Shown in pieces: positions 17,032-25,655 of a DNA stretch of 64,000 bases (position 1 is the stretch's first letter; each line of letters opens with the position of its first letter). This stretch comes from an uncultured Tenacibaculum sp. Lineage in GTDB: Bacteria; Bacteroidota; Bacteroidia; Flavobacteriales; Flavobacteriaceae. Where the stretch lies: contig CANMWK010000013.1 in NCBI GenBank assembly GCA_947501615.1, forward strand, positions 1 to 64,000, given 5' to 3'. A program made the translations under genes and the position numbers. Under the pieces are notes generated by a model that was given only the letters and a program-made list of their open reading frames with translations, was not told the origin of the DNA and did not search any database.

Positions 17032-17063
17032 AAAAAACGTCCAAAAAGTTGGACGTTTTTTTA
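17032..17063. terminator. Terminator at the end of queE
   Basis: Stem ACGTCCAA/TTGGACGT with loop AAAG and A/T tracts on both sides, immediately past the queE stop codon. Confidence 0.8.
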
Positions 17064-17065
17064 GT

Positions 17066-17695
17066 TTATGGAATATTTAAATATTTATGAGTTTGTAAAG
17101 AGATTTTCCATTTTGGGTGCTTCATTACATAATCTATGATCAAAGGAATCATTTTTTCACGTTTACTCCATTCAGGTTGCAGGTACAACAAACAAGTACC
17201 ATTTACTTTTTCAGCTTCTTGTTCTGCAAATTCAAAATCATTTTTATTATGAATAATCATTTTAAGCTCGTTAGCTTCTCCATAAGCTTTAGCTAATGGT
17301 AATTTTGTTTTTTTAGGAGACAAACAAAACCAATCCCATGTACCAGAAAACTGGTAAGCACCAGAAGTCTCAATATGAGTTTTAATTCCTTTTTTTTGTA
17401 ACTCTTCAGTAATATAGTCTAAACTCCACATTAAAGGTTCACCACCAGTAATAACTACCGTTTCTGCATATTTTTTGGCATTAGTAACAATTGTGTCTGT
17501 TGTTGTAGGAGGATGCAAATCTGCATTCCAACTTTCTTTAACATCACACCAATGACATCCTACATCACATCCACCAATTCGAATAAAGTAGGCTGCTGTT
17601 CCTGTATGTGCACCTTCTCCTTGAATGGTATAAAACTCTTCCATTAAAGGAAGCATTTCTCCTTTGTTAATTAACTCTTGCGTCTTTAAATCCAT
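17066..17695 (-). CDS. queE: 7-carboxy-7-deazaguanine synthase QueE
   Basis: 209 residues. It is a radical SAM enzyme of queuosine biosynthesis that contracts the ring of 6-carboxytetrahydropterin to 7-carboxy-7-deazaguanine. The [4Fe-4S] motif is CDVGCHWC (CxxxCxxC) at about 43-50; FYTIQGEGAHTG and VVITGGEP also match the family. The start at ATG 17695 overlaps the end of the RidA-like gene by 29 bases. The opening up to MLPLMEEF fits flavobacterial QueE. QueD (45683) supplies the substrate and Tgt (7093) uses the final base. Confidence 0.95.
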   Translation of the reverse strand: MDLKTQELINKGEMLPLMEEFYTIQGEGAHTGTAAYFIRIGGCDVGCHWCDVKESWNADLHPPTTTDTIVTNAKKYAETVVITGGEPLMWSLDYITEELQKKGIKTHIETSGAYQFSGTWDWFCLSPKKTKLPLAKAYGEANELKMIIHNKNDFEFAEQEAEKVNGTCLLYLQPEWSKREKMIPLIIDYVMKHPKWKISLQTHKYLNIP

Positions 17696-18167
17696 CTGCT
17701 TTTACCGCTATTACATCAATCTCAATTTTTGCCCCTACGAGCAAACCGGCTGCAAATGTAGTTCTTGCTGGCTTATTTTTAGGGAAATATTCTCGAAAAA
17801 TTTTATTAAACTCCACAAAATCATCAGTTGTACTTAAAATTACAGTACACTTTACAACATGTTCCAGATCGGAACCATGTGCTTCTAAAACCTCTTTTAT
17901 ATTTTCTAAAGTTTGCCTGGCTTCTGGTCCAATTCCACCTTCTGGTAGTTTTCGTGTTTCAGGATTTATACCCACTTGTCCTGCTAAATATAATGTGTTT
18001 CCTACTGTTACTGCATCTGAAAAAGGTGCATTTTTTTTACGTTCTAGTTTAGACTTATGAAAAATTAAATCCTCTTTTTCTTGTGTTGTATTTGTTGGTG
18101 TTGTGTTTGTTGTACAAGAAGTAATAAGTAAAATACATAGTAAACTTAAGGTATTCAGTAATTTCAT
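17667..18167 (-). CDS. RidA family protein with a lipoprotein signal
   Basis: 166 residues. Residues 1-18 form a lipoprotein signal (LLCILLITSC), followed by a Thr/Asn linker and a full RidA (YjgF/YER057c/UK114) domain with 'AVTVGNTLYLAGQVG' and the substrate Arg in KPARTTFAAG. RidA enzymes hydrolyse reactive enamine/imine intermediates of PLP enzymes, normally in the cytoplasm, so an exported lipid-anchored form is unusual. The gene overlaps queE by 29 bases and is transcribed with it. The envelope substrate is unknown. Confidence 0.9.
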   Translation of the reverse strand: MKLLNTLSLLCILLITSCTTNTTPTNTTQEKEDLIFHKSKLERKKNAPFSDAVTVGNTLYLAGQVGINPETRKLPEGGIGPEARQTLENIKEVLEAHGSDLEHVVKCTVILSTTDDFVEFNKIFREYFPKNKPARTTFAAGLLVGAKIEIDVIAVKADGFKDARVN

Positions 18168-18371
18168 GTGATAAGAATTAGTTGTGATACAAATTTAATT
18201 AAAACCAAAAGAAAGTTATGTATGTTACCAATAAAAGCATAGTATAACCTTTATCGTATTATCATTCAGTATTTAAAATGAATCATTCTTTTGAAATTTA
18301 CATTAAAAAATAGCGTTCTCCATTCAATATATTCTTAAGTTTTTATTTGAGATGTTTATTTTAATCGCAGG

Positions 18372-18480
18372 GCGATAGCCAAGGGTTTAATTTCCTGATA
18401 CCTGTATCGAAAGTTATAAAATTTTCAATTAGATGCCTCGTATGCTTGCATCGAAGTAGTTTATTATTGTACGGCTATCA
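18372..18480. other. Intergenic region with nested inverted repeats
   Basis: The 399-base gap between the divergent ridA-like and herA-like genes has no gene I can support. A 7-bp pair GATAGCC (18374-18380) / GGCTATC (18473-18479) encloses two hairpins, GATAC/GTATC (18397-18408) and GATGC/GCATC (18432-18452), each followed by CGAA. It could be a structured 5' leader of the plus-strand gene or a small RNA. Confidence 0.3.
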
Positions 18481-18566
18481 TTTTATTTGAGTATTACCCA
18501 AAATAATTATGCTCTACTTTTTGAAATGCTGATTTTAATAGTATTTTTATCAAAAAATAATTAAAG

Positions 18567-20087
18567 ATGAGTCAAACGGAGCCTTTCTTCAACTACATTA
18601 CAGAAGGATATAAATGCAAAGGAGACTTTATTACATTAGGAGCTGGAATGTTAGGTGAAGAAACAGTAACTAATGCTTTAGTAAATATACCTTTAAAAAC
18701 ATTAAACAGACATGGGTTAATTGCAGGTGCTACAGGTACAGGTAAAACCAAAACACTTCAGATTTTAGCAGAAAATATGTCTGAAAAAGGTATTCCTGTA
18801 TTATTGATGGATGTTAAAGGAGATTTGAGTGGATTAGCGCAGCCAAGTGCTGGTCATCCTAAAATAGATGAGCGTCACGAAAAAATAGGTATTCCTTTTG
18901 ATGCTAAAAGATTTCCTGTAGAAATATTATCGATTTCTGAACAAGAAGGAGTACGTTTACGTGCCACTGTTTCTGAATTTGGACCTGTCTTGTTATCAAG
19001 AATTTTAGATTTAACAGAAACACAATCTGGCATATTAGCTATTATTTTTAAATACTGTGATGATAATCAATTACCATTATTGGATTTAAAAGATTTTAAA
19101 AAAATGTTGCAGTTTATTACTGCGGAAGGAAAGGAAGAAATAGCAGCTGAGTATGGAAGAATTTCATCATCAAGTACTGGCGCTATTTTAAGAAAAATTG
19201 TAGAGTTAGAACAACAAGGAGGAGAATTGTTTTTTGGAGAAAAATCTTTTGAAGTAGACGATTTAACACGAGTTAATGAAGAAGGTAAGGGAGTAATTTC
19301 GGTACTACGTTTAACAGATATTCAAGATAAACCAAAGCTATTTTCAACATTTATGTTGCAGTTATTGGCTGAAGTTTATGAAACTTTTCCTGAGCAAGGA
19401 GATAGTGGAAGACCAGAATTAATTATTTTTATTGATGAGGCACATTTGGTTTTTGATGAGGCATCTAAGGCATTATTAAGTCAAATAGAAAGCATTGTAA
19501 AATTAATTCGATCTAAAGGAATAGGCTTATATTTTGTAACACAAAACCCGAAAGATGTACCTGAAGATGTTTTAGCGCAATTAGGAATGAAAGTGCAACA
19601 TGCTTTGAGAGCATTTACCGCAAAAGATAGAAGAGCGTTAAAATTGGCAGCAGAAAACTATCCAGATTCTGAATTTTATAATACAAGTGAAGCATTAACT
19701 CAATTAGGAATAGGAGAAGCTTTTGTAACTGTTTTGAATGAAAAAGGAATTCCTACTCCTTTAGCTAGAACAATGCTTAGGGCTCCAATGAGTAGAATGG
19801 ATATTTTATCGGAACAAGAAATTCAAGAAGTTTTAGGCAATTCAAAATTAGTTAAAAAATATAATGAGGTTATCGATAGAGAAAGTGCTTATGAATTGTT
19901 GTCTGATAAAATAGAAAAGGTAAATAAGAAAAAGACAGAAGATGATCGAAAGAAAGAAGAAGAAAAACTTAAAAAGAGAAAAACAACAAGCTCTAGAAGA
20001 AGTACGCGCCAAAACCCAGTAGTAAAGGTATTAACTAGTGCCACATTCATACGAGCTGTATTTGGAATTTTAAAGAAAGTTATTTAA
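18567..20087 (+). CDS. HerA-like helicase / DUF853 ATPase
   Basis: 506 residues. The Walker A motif is GATGTGKTKTLQ (about 51-62) and the Walker B motif is LIIFIDEAHLVF (about 287-298). Arg-rich motifs such as KLIRSKGIGLYFVTQNP match the YjgR/DUF853 branch of HerA/FtsK-type ATPases. The C-terminal ~90 residues are Lys/Glu/Arg-rich and low-complexity, with a short hydrophobic end. The cellular role of DUF853 proteins is not established. HerA itself works with NurA in DNA end resection, but no nurA is nearby. Confidence 0.9.
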   Translation: MSQTEPFFNYITEGYKCKGDFITLGAGMLGEETVTNALVNIPLKTLNRHGLIAGATGTGKTKTLQILAENMSEKGIPVLLMDVKGDLSGLAQPSAGHPKIDERHEKIGIPFDAKRFPVEILSISEQEGVRLRATVSEFGPVLLSRILDLTETQSGILAIIFKYCDDNQLPLLDLKDFKKMLQFITAEGKEEIAAEYGRISSSSTGAILRKIVELEQQGGELFFGEKSFEVDDLTRVNEEGKGVISVLRLTDIQDKPKLFSTFMLQLLAEVYETFPEQGDSGRPELIIFIDEAHLVFDEASKALLSQIESIVKLIRSKGIGLYFVTQNPKDVPEDVLAQLGMKVQHALRAFTAKDRRALKLAAENYPDSEFYNTSEALTQLGIGEAFVTVLNEKGIPTPLARTMLRAPMSRMDILSEQEIQEVLGNSKLVKKYNEVIDRESAYELLSDKIEKVNKKKTEDDRKKEEEKLKKRKTTSSRRSTRQNPVVKVLTSATFIRAVFGILKKVI

Positions 20088-20129
20088 ACTAAAAAAAGTA
20101 AATAAACGTTATATAAGAAACTAATTTAA

Positions 20130-20690
20130 ATGAGAAAACTATTCAAAATTGTGGCGATTGTCTGTGTTGCTATAGCATGCACTCAATGTAGTAAGGATAA
20201 GTACATAATCGCAAAAGGAAAAGTAGGGCAAATAACAAAAGAAACTACAATACAAGATTTAAATAACCTTTTTGCTAAAGATTCTATTGTTAAAATTTTA
20301 AGTGAAGGAGCAAAGGGAAATTATTATTTTCAGGATGATGATGAATATAAAATTTTCGAAAAAGGAGGGAAGCACTTATTAACAATAGTTCCTAAAGAGC
20401 AATTGGATTCTACATCAACAATAAAGAGTATTGAAATTTTTGATGATCGATTTAAAACTGAAAATGGTTTGAATGTATTTTCAAACTTTAGAGATATTAA
20501 TGCGAATAATGCCATTAGTAAAATAGAGACTTCTTTCTCTTCTGCTACAATTTTTATTGATGATTTAAATGCTACAATTGCCATTGATAAAGAAGATTTG
20601 GGATTAAAGGAGTTTAATATGAAGAAAGTGAGTATTGAACAAATACCTGATTTAGCGAAGATTAAATCCTTTGTTGTTTGGTTCAATTAA
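20130..20690 (+). CDS. Lipoprotein of unknown function
   Basis: 186 residues with a lipoprotein-type start (FKIVAIVCVAIACTQCSKD). The mature part is a mixed alpha/beta domain with 'AKGKVGQITKETTIQDLNNLFAKDSIVK', a pattern seen in uncharacterised Bacteroidota envelope proteins. It lies 42 bases after the HerA-like gene and ends with a terminator, so it may be the last gene of that transcript. No function is assigned. Confidence 0.75.
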   Translation: MRKLFKIVAIVCVAIACTQCSKDKYIIAKGKVGQITKETTIQDLNNLFAKDSIVKILSEGAKGNYYFQDDDEYKIFEKGGKHLLTIVPKEQLDSTSTIKSIEIFDDRFKTENGLNVFSNFRDINANNAISKIETSFSSATIFIDDLNATIAIDKEDLGLKEFNMKKVSIEQIPDLAKIKSFVVWFN

Positions 20691-20699
20691 AAATAACTT

Positions 20700-20726
20700 A
20701 AATCCCGATTATCGGGATTTTTTTTG
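20700..20726 (+). terminator. Rho-independent terminator
   Basis: AAATCCCGAT/ATCGGGATTT stem followed by a T-tract, 10 bases after the lipoprotein stop. Confidence 0.85.
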
Positions 20727-20751
20727 GCTTTATAGTATCATGTTATAAACC

Positions 20752-20759
20752 TATATTTG
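20752..20759 (+). promoter_or_regulatory. Bacteroidota -7 promoter box for the cysteine synthase gene
   Basis: TATATTTG, 18 bases before ATG 20778. The TTG inside it (20757) is in frame but is promoter sequence, not a start. Confidence 0.6.
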
Positions 20760-20777
20760 CAAAGCAAACAAAACAAA

Positions 20778-21758
20778 ATGAAATACGCAGAGAATATCTT
20801 AGAGACTATAGGAAATACTCCTTTAATTAAAATAAATACTTTAGCTGAAGAGTTACCTTGTTTACTTTTAGCTAAGTATGAAACATTTAATCCAGGGAAT
20901 TCAGTAAAGGATAGAATGGCTTTAAAGATGGTTGAAGATGCAGAAGCAGATGGAAGATTAAAGCCAGGAGGAACAATTATTGAAGGAACTTCCGGAAATA
21001 CAGGAATGGGATTAGCATTAGCCGCTATTGTAAAAGGATACAAGTGTGTTTTTGTAATGGCTGATAAACAGAGTAAAGAAAAAATAGATATTTTAAAAGC
21101 TGTTGGAGCAGAGGTAGTCGTTTGTCCGACCAACGTAGAACCAGATGATCCAAGAAGTTATTATTCTGTTTCTAGACGCTTAGCTGAGGAAACTGAAAAT
21201 GCATGGTATGTAAATCAATATGACAACCCAAGTAATGCTAAAGGGCATTATGAAAGTACAGGTCCAGAAATTTGGGAACAAACTGAAGGGAAAATTACAC
21301 ATTTTATTGTAGGTGTTGGTACTGGAGGAACTATTTCTGGAGTAGGTAAATATTTAAAAGAAAAAAATCCAAATGTTAAAGTTTGGGGAATTGATACCTA
21401 TGGATCTGTATTTAAAAAATATCATGAGACTGGTATTTTTGATGAAAATGAAATATATCCATATGTTACAGAAGGTATTGGAGAAGATATCTTACCTAAA
21501 AATGTGGACTTTAGTATTATTGATGGATTCACGAAAGTAACAGATAAAGATGCAGCAGTGTACACGCAGTTATTAGCTAAGAAAGAAGGAATGTTTTTAG
21601 GAAACTCTGCAGGAGCAGCTATGAAAGGAGTTTTGCAATTAAAAGAGCATTTTAAGGAAGATGATGTTGTAGTAGTATTATTTCATGATCATGGAAGTCG
21701 TTACGTTGGTAAAATGTTTAATGATGAGTGGATGCGTAAAATGGGTTATATTGAATAA
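20778..21758 (+). CDS. PLP-dependent cysteine synthase family protein
   Basis: 326 residues. The fold-type II PLP motif NPGNSVKDRMAL contains the Schiff-base Lys (about residue 40), and the phosphate cup is GVGTGGTISGVG. EGTSGNTGMGLALA is the substrate-binding loop. Such enzymes make cysteine from O-acetylserine and sulfide, or act as cystathionine beta-synthase. The sequence does not settle which; the short form without CBS domains favours a CysM-like enzyme. ATG 20778 is chosen because the in-frame TTG upstream lies inside the promoter. Confidence 0.9.
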   Translation: MKYAENILETIGNTPLIKINTLAEELPCLLLAKYETFNPGNSVKDRMALKMVEDAEADGRLKPGGTIIEGTSGNTGMGLALAAIVKGYKCVFVMADKQSKEKIDILKAVGAEVVVCPTNVEPDDPRSYYSVSRRLAEETENAWYVNQYDNPSNAKGHYESTGPEIWEQTEGKITHFIVGVGTGGTISGVGKYLKEKNPNVKVWGIDTYGSVFKKYHETGIFDENEIYPYVTEGIGEDILPKNVDFSIIDGFTKVTDKDAAVYTQLLAKKEGMFLGNSAGAAMKGVLQLKEHFKEDDVVVVLFHDHGSRYVGKMFNDEWMRKMGYIE

Positions 21759-21761
21759 TAA

Positions 21762-21995
21762 ATGAACTTATTTTTTTGTGGAAGCCCAAGTAGTTTAGGA
21801 CAACTGTTTTTGTTGTTTGGTGTAGTTTATGGTTTACCAGTGCTTGTTTTGGTAATGATATCTAATATCCTTCTTAAGGATACCAAGTTTTACAAAAAAC
21901 ATATTATTAATAGTTTTAGGAAGTTGCTATATTTCATTAGTTTGTCTTTTTTAGCTATAGTAATATGTTTAATTTTCACATTGTCTTTTTATTAA
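21762..21995 (+). CDS. Small membrane protein, 77 aa
   Basis: Begins 3 bases after the cysteine synthase stop and is followed by a strong terminator, which supports a real gene. Two hydrophobic segments (about 11-36 and 50-76) are separated by a Lys-rich loop (KDTKFYKKHIINSFRK). No family is recognised. Confidence 0.55.
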   Translation: MNLFFCGSPSSLGQLFLLFGVVYGLPVLVLVMISNILLKDTKFYKKHIINSFRKLLYFISLSFLAIVICLIFTLSFY

Positions 21996-22025
21996 GTTTC
22001 AAAAGAAAAAAAATATTAAAAAATC

Positions 22026-22051
22026 AAAAGCCACCTAAAAGGTGGCTTTTG
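22026..22051 (+). terminator. Rho-independent terminator
   Basis: Ten-pair stem AAAAGCCACC/GGTGGCTTTT with loop TAAAA. Confidence 0.9.
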
Positions 22052-22228
22052 TTAATCAACTAATTCAAATAATTTACACAATGAAAACATTACTGTTTCA
22101 TACAATAATATGTTTTCAATTACTGTGCCAAAATTATGAATTATAACTATAAGTTTTGTTCTTTATTTTATAGTTTACAATTTTTTAACTTTAAAAAAGT
22201 CCTTTGTTAAGGAATTCATAATTAATGG

Positions 22229-23113
22229 TTAACTAGCATGCTTATGTGCCTTATAAGAAGATCTTACTAAAGCTCCACTTTCTACATACATGAACCCCAT
22301 TTCCTTGCCTAGTTCTTCATATTTCTTAAACTGATCTGGAGTAATAAATTCTTTAACAGGTAAATGTTTTTTTGTTGGTTGTAAATATTGACCTATAGTA
22401 ATTACATCTAATCCAACATTTCTCAAATCTTTCATGGTTTGTATTACTTCCTCTTCTGTTTCTCCTAAACCAAGCATCATACCCGATTTTGTTCGCATAC
22501 CATGATCTTTCAAGTACTTCAATACACCTAAACTTCTATCGTATTTCGCTTGAATTCTAACCTCTCTAGTTAATCTTCTAACTGTTTCCATATTATGTGA
22601 TACCACTTCTGGATGTACTTCTATAATACGATCAATTAATTTTTCGTTTCCTTGGAAATCTGGAATTAAAGTTTCTAAAGTAGTATTAGGGTTAGCTCTT
22701 CTAATAGCTTGTACAGTTTCTGCCCAAATAATTGATCCACCATCTTTTAAATCATCTCGATCAACAGAGGTAATTACCGCATGTTTGATGTTCATAATTT
22801 TGATTGATCTAGCAACTTTTTCAGGTTCATCCCATTCAACAGTTTCTGGTCTTCCAGTTTTTACACCACAAAACCCACAGGATCTAGTACAAATATTACC
22901 TAAAATCATGAAAGTAGCTGTACCCTCACCCCAACATTCACCCATGTTAGGACAACTACCACTTGTACATATGGTATTAAGTTTATATTTATCTACTAAG
23001 CCACGAAGTTCAGTGTATTTCTTACCTACAGGTAATTTAACACGTAACCATTTTGGTTTTTTAACTCGCTCACTTGGCGGAGTTGTTGTTGCTGTAGCTA
23101 AATTATTTGACAT
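22229..23113 (-). CDS. lipA: Lipoyl synthase
   Basis: 294 residues, normal length. It is a radical SAM enzyme that inserts two sulfurs into protein-bound octanoyl groups. Both cluster motifs are present: auxiliary CTSGSCPNMGEC (Cx4Cx5C, about 48-59) and radical SAM CTRSCGFC (Cx3Cx2C, about 74-81). The C-terminal RSSYKAH Ser is also present. A TAAATTTG box lies 22 bases upstream of the ATG. lipB is not in the window. Confidence 0.97.
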   Translation of the reverse strand: MSNNLATATTTPPSERVKKPKWLRVKLPVGKKYTELRGLVDKYKLNTICTSGSCPNMGECWGEGTATFMILGNICTRSCGFCGVKTGRPETVEWDEPEKVARSIKIMNIKHAVITSVDRDDLKDGGSIIWAETVQAIRRANPNTTLETLIPDFQGNEKLIDRIIEVHPEVVSHNMETVRRLTREVRIQAKYDRSLGVLKYLKDHGMRTKSGMMLGLGETEEEVIQTMKDLRNVGLDVITIGQYLQPTKKHLPVKEFITPDQFKKYEELGKEMGFMYVESGALVRSSYKAHKHAS

Positions 23114-23134
23114 TATTCATCTAAATTTGAATTA

Positions 23135-23142
23135 CAAATTTA
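23135..23142 (-). promoter_or_regulatory. Bacteroidota -7 promoter box for lipA
   Basis: TAAATTTG on the minus strand, 21 bases before the lipA ATG. Confidence 0.5.
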
Positions 23143-23158
23143 CGAATAAATGTTTTGA

Positions 23159-23608
23159 TTATTGCATTATATCGAGTTCCGTAGCTTTATCTATGGCAAG
23201 TTGTAATGCATCATCATTTGACTTAACCAATGAAACAATTCTTCCAATTTTTTCAAGATCATCTCTATTGGTACTCCAAAAAGTTATACCACTTACTTCC
23301 ACATTCATTTCTAATCCATCGATTAAATTACTACCACCTGCTTTAAATGCTCCATAAATGATACCAAGCCAAGAAGGTCCTCCTCCATGATAACCGCTTG
23401 CTTGAAGATCTTTAGCTAAAGAATCTTTTTCATAAATGTCATGGTAATCGTACCTGAATTTTCCATTTTGTTGTTGTAATACGCCTGTAAAATACATATC
23501 CTTAGTATTTAAAGCGTTTTTGAAGTCTTCGTTTTGTGAAAAAGAACTCTGTATTGAAAATAACAGAACACTCAACAACACAACTGAATTAATAATAACG
23601 TTTTTCAT
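23159..23608 (-). CDS. Secreted protein of unknown function, 149 aa
   Basis: Signal peptide MKNVIINSVVLLSVLLFSIQ with a cleavage site near FSQ. The mature domain of about 120 residues contains 'SGYHGGGPSWLGIIYGAFKAG' and ends 'AIDKATELDIMQ'. No named family is recognised. It is separated from lipA by only 45 bases on the same strand, but lipA has its own promoter. Confidence 0.7.
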   Translation of the reverse strand: MKNVIINSVVLLSVLLFSIQSSFSQNEDFKNALNTKDMYFTGVLQQQNGKFRYDYHDIYEKDSLAKDLQASGYHGGGPSWLGIIYGAFKAGGSNLIDGLEMNVEVSGITFWSTNRDDLEKIGRIVSLVKSNDDALQLAIDKATELDIMQ

Positions 23609-23726
23609 CTGTTTTATAAATATTGGGGTTTTATTTGCTCAGATAGAAATAATCAAAAAGCATGCTAATTTAATTTTTTTTCTGTTTTTTTTTAAATTTT
23701 TTTTCAAAAAAAGTAAAAACTTGATG

Positions 23727-24953
23727 TTAATTAATTGTAAAGCAGTCTTTTATGTACCATATGCTAAATAGCAATAAAAAGATAAATCCTAAAATACTAA
23801 TTATTTTAAGTAAAAAATTAGGTTGATGTTCTTTTGGGGTATACTTACTTGTAATGAGTCTAAAATTAAGAAAAGCAAAAACCGGAGTAGTTAAAAAAGA
23901 AAAAATAGTTGCTATTTTCACTAAGGTTAACATATTGCTTTTAAAAAAAGTCAGAATAATAACTGTACCAAAGCATAAAAAAATAAGCCAAAACCAATAA
24001 TTTAACTTTTTATAATTGAAAAGAGCTGCACTTTTTTCCATAGCCCTAGGAGAAGCATCTAAAGTAGTAATAGTGGTACTAAACATAGTTGTAAATGCAG
24101 CAATACTTATAATAACTTTTGAATAATCACCTAAATTCTCTGTATATAAATTGATAAGTTGTATGGCGAATTTTCCTCCATTGGAAGAAAAAGTTTGTCC
24201 AGTATTAAACATTACAAGAGTACCTAATAATATGAAGCATATGCCTAGGAATAAAGTGCCTAAATAACCAATATTAAAATCTAAAATTGATTTTTTAGAA
24301 CTAATAGGGTTACTGCTTGATTTATTTTTTTCAACAGACCATAGTGAATGCCATATAGAAATGTCTAGAGGAGCAGGCATCCAACCTAAAAAGGCAATTA
24401 AAAAACTAATTTCAAAGGTATTCGTAGGGAGTACTTGATCGATAGCGTATGTCGTGTTATTTTTTGCCAAAGCAATACCTACAGCTACTAGTGTACTTAT
24501 GGTTAAAAATAGAATGATGTATTTAATAAACTTATCTAAAAAAGAATATTTTCCGAAATATAAAATAAGTACGGTGAATACTAATAAGATATAAGACCAA
24601 TATGTTAAATTAGTAGTAACTCCAAAAAGTTGACTGGCTAAACCTGCAGTAACAATAGTAACAGCAGCCTGAATTGTAAACATCGTAATACTATTTACAA
24701 ATACATATAATATTAAATATGGTTTTCCAAGTTTTTTATACCCGTCGAGTAAGCTCTCTCCAGTTGCAGATGCATATTGAGGACCAAAACGAAAAAAGGG
24801 ATATTTAAAAAAATGAACTAAAATAATAGCCCACAGTAATCCTAAACCATAATCTGCACCAGCTCTTGTAGCTTGCACTAAATGAGATACACCAATTGCA
24901 GCCCCAGCAAAAAGTAGTCCAGGCCCCAAAGTGTTAATTAGTGATTTTTTCAT
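23727..24953 (-). CDS. Nramp-like membrane transporter lacking the metal-binding motif
   Basis: 408 residues in about eleven hydrophobic segments with the LeuT-like layout of Nramp proteins ('LGPGLLFAGAAIG' at the start; 'ATGESLLDGYK' between segments 2 and 3). In classical Nramp proteins segment 1 has DPGN and segment 6 has MPxH; here the matching places read GAAIGVSH and MPAPLDISIWHS. The metal ligands are therefore changed and the usual 'divalent metal transporter' label is doubtful. It is a member of a flavobacterial Nramp-related branch with unknown substrate. Confidence 0.82.
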   Translation of the reverse strand: MKKSLINTLGPGLLFAGAAIGVSHLVQATRAGADYGLGLLWAIILVHFFKYPFFRFGPQYASATGESLLDGYKKLGKPYLILYVFVNSITMFTIQAAVTIVTAGLASQLFGVTTNLTYWSYILLVFTVLILYFGKYSFLDKFIKYIILFLTISTLVAVGIALAKNNTTYAIDQVLPTNTFEISFLIAFLGWMPAPLDISIWHSLWSVEKNKSSSNPISSKKSILDFNIGYLGTLFLGICFILLGTLVMFNTGQTFSSNGGKFAIQLINLYTENLGDYSKVIISIAAFTTMFSTTITTLDASPRAMEKSAALFNYKKLNYWFWLIFLCFGTVIILTFFKSNMLTLVKIATIFSFLTTPVFAFLNFRLITSKYTPKEHQPNFLLKIISILGFIFLLLFSIWYIKDCFTIN

Positions 24954-25085
24954 GTTTTAGGAATTTTATCTTTTAAGGATATGAAAAATAAATATTTTAG
25001 TTGTAATAGTCGATGTATTACATTTAAATATTTGTTTTGAGTATCTTCTTGATTAGAAAATTATCAAAATACCCCTATTAAATAC

Positions 25086-25655
25086 CTAATTCTTTTTGAT
25101 GATTGACGCTAATAATTTTTTAGCCCTCAATAACTTTACTTTGACATTGTTTACCGGTTCATTAATTTTTTCAGAAATTTCTTTGTATGAAAGTTCTTGG
25201 AAGAAACGTAAATTAATGACTTCTTGGTACTTAGGTTTTAATTTTTTAATGTCTTTAAGTAATTTTTCGAGGTTTTGTTCTTTGATAATCTTATCTTCAG
25301 GAGAAGGAGTATCATCAATAATTTCGTAGATTTTTTCTTTTTCTTCTGAAGTAGATTTAAATTGAATTGAAGATTTTCTTTTGCGTATTAAATCTTGATA
25401 TAAGTTTTTTGAAATAGCAATTAACCATGTATTAAATTCATATTCTTTATTGTAGAGATGGATTTTGTTAAACGCTTTGGCAAAAGTTTGTATAGTAATA
25501 TCCTCAGCATCATTCTCATTTTCAGTGTTTTTTAATTGGTATCCGTAAACACTAGGCCAGTAATGATCTAATAAGTAATTGAAAGCAGATTGATTACCTG
25601 CTTTGGCTTGTTCAATATGTTCAAGAATTTCTTTTTTTATGAGAAAGTTTTTTAT
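25086..25655 (-). CDS. Sigma-70 family RNA polymerase sigma factor without a canonical start codon
   Basis: An uninterrupted 189-codon frame ends in TAG at 25086-25088. Region 2 is 'AEDITIQTFAKAFNKI' plus 'FNTWLIAISKNLYQDLIRKRK'; region 4 is 'KYQEVINLRFFQELSYKEI'. The 5' half contains no ATG, GTG or TTG. The family-like beginning is KNFLIKKEILEHIEQ, which puts the start at ATA 25655, overlapping the stop of the upstream gene as ATAA, or at the second ATA, 25640. It could be translated by coupling from an AUA codon, or have lost its start by a single ATGA-to-ATAA change. The body is clean, with no internal stop or frameshift. Confidence 0.85.
   Translation of the reverse strand: MKNFLIKKEILEHIEQAKAGNQSAFNYLLDHYWPSVYGYQLKNTENENDAEDITIQTFAKAFNKIHLYNKEYEFNTWLIAISKNLYQDLIRKRKSSIQFKSTSEEKEKIYEIIDDTPSPEDKIIKEQNLEKLLKDIKKLKPKYQEVINLRFFQELSYKEISEKINEPVNNVKVKLLRAKKLLASIIKKN

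Noticed and set aside
20757..20777. TTG as the start of the cysteine synthase gene
   Set aside because: It is inside the TATATTTG promoter box; ATG 20778 fits the family start.
25096..25329. Plus-strand open frame of 77 codons at the sigma factor locus
   Set aside because: It is the shadow of the minus-strand sigma factor gene, which has clear region 2 and 4 motifs.
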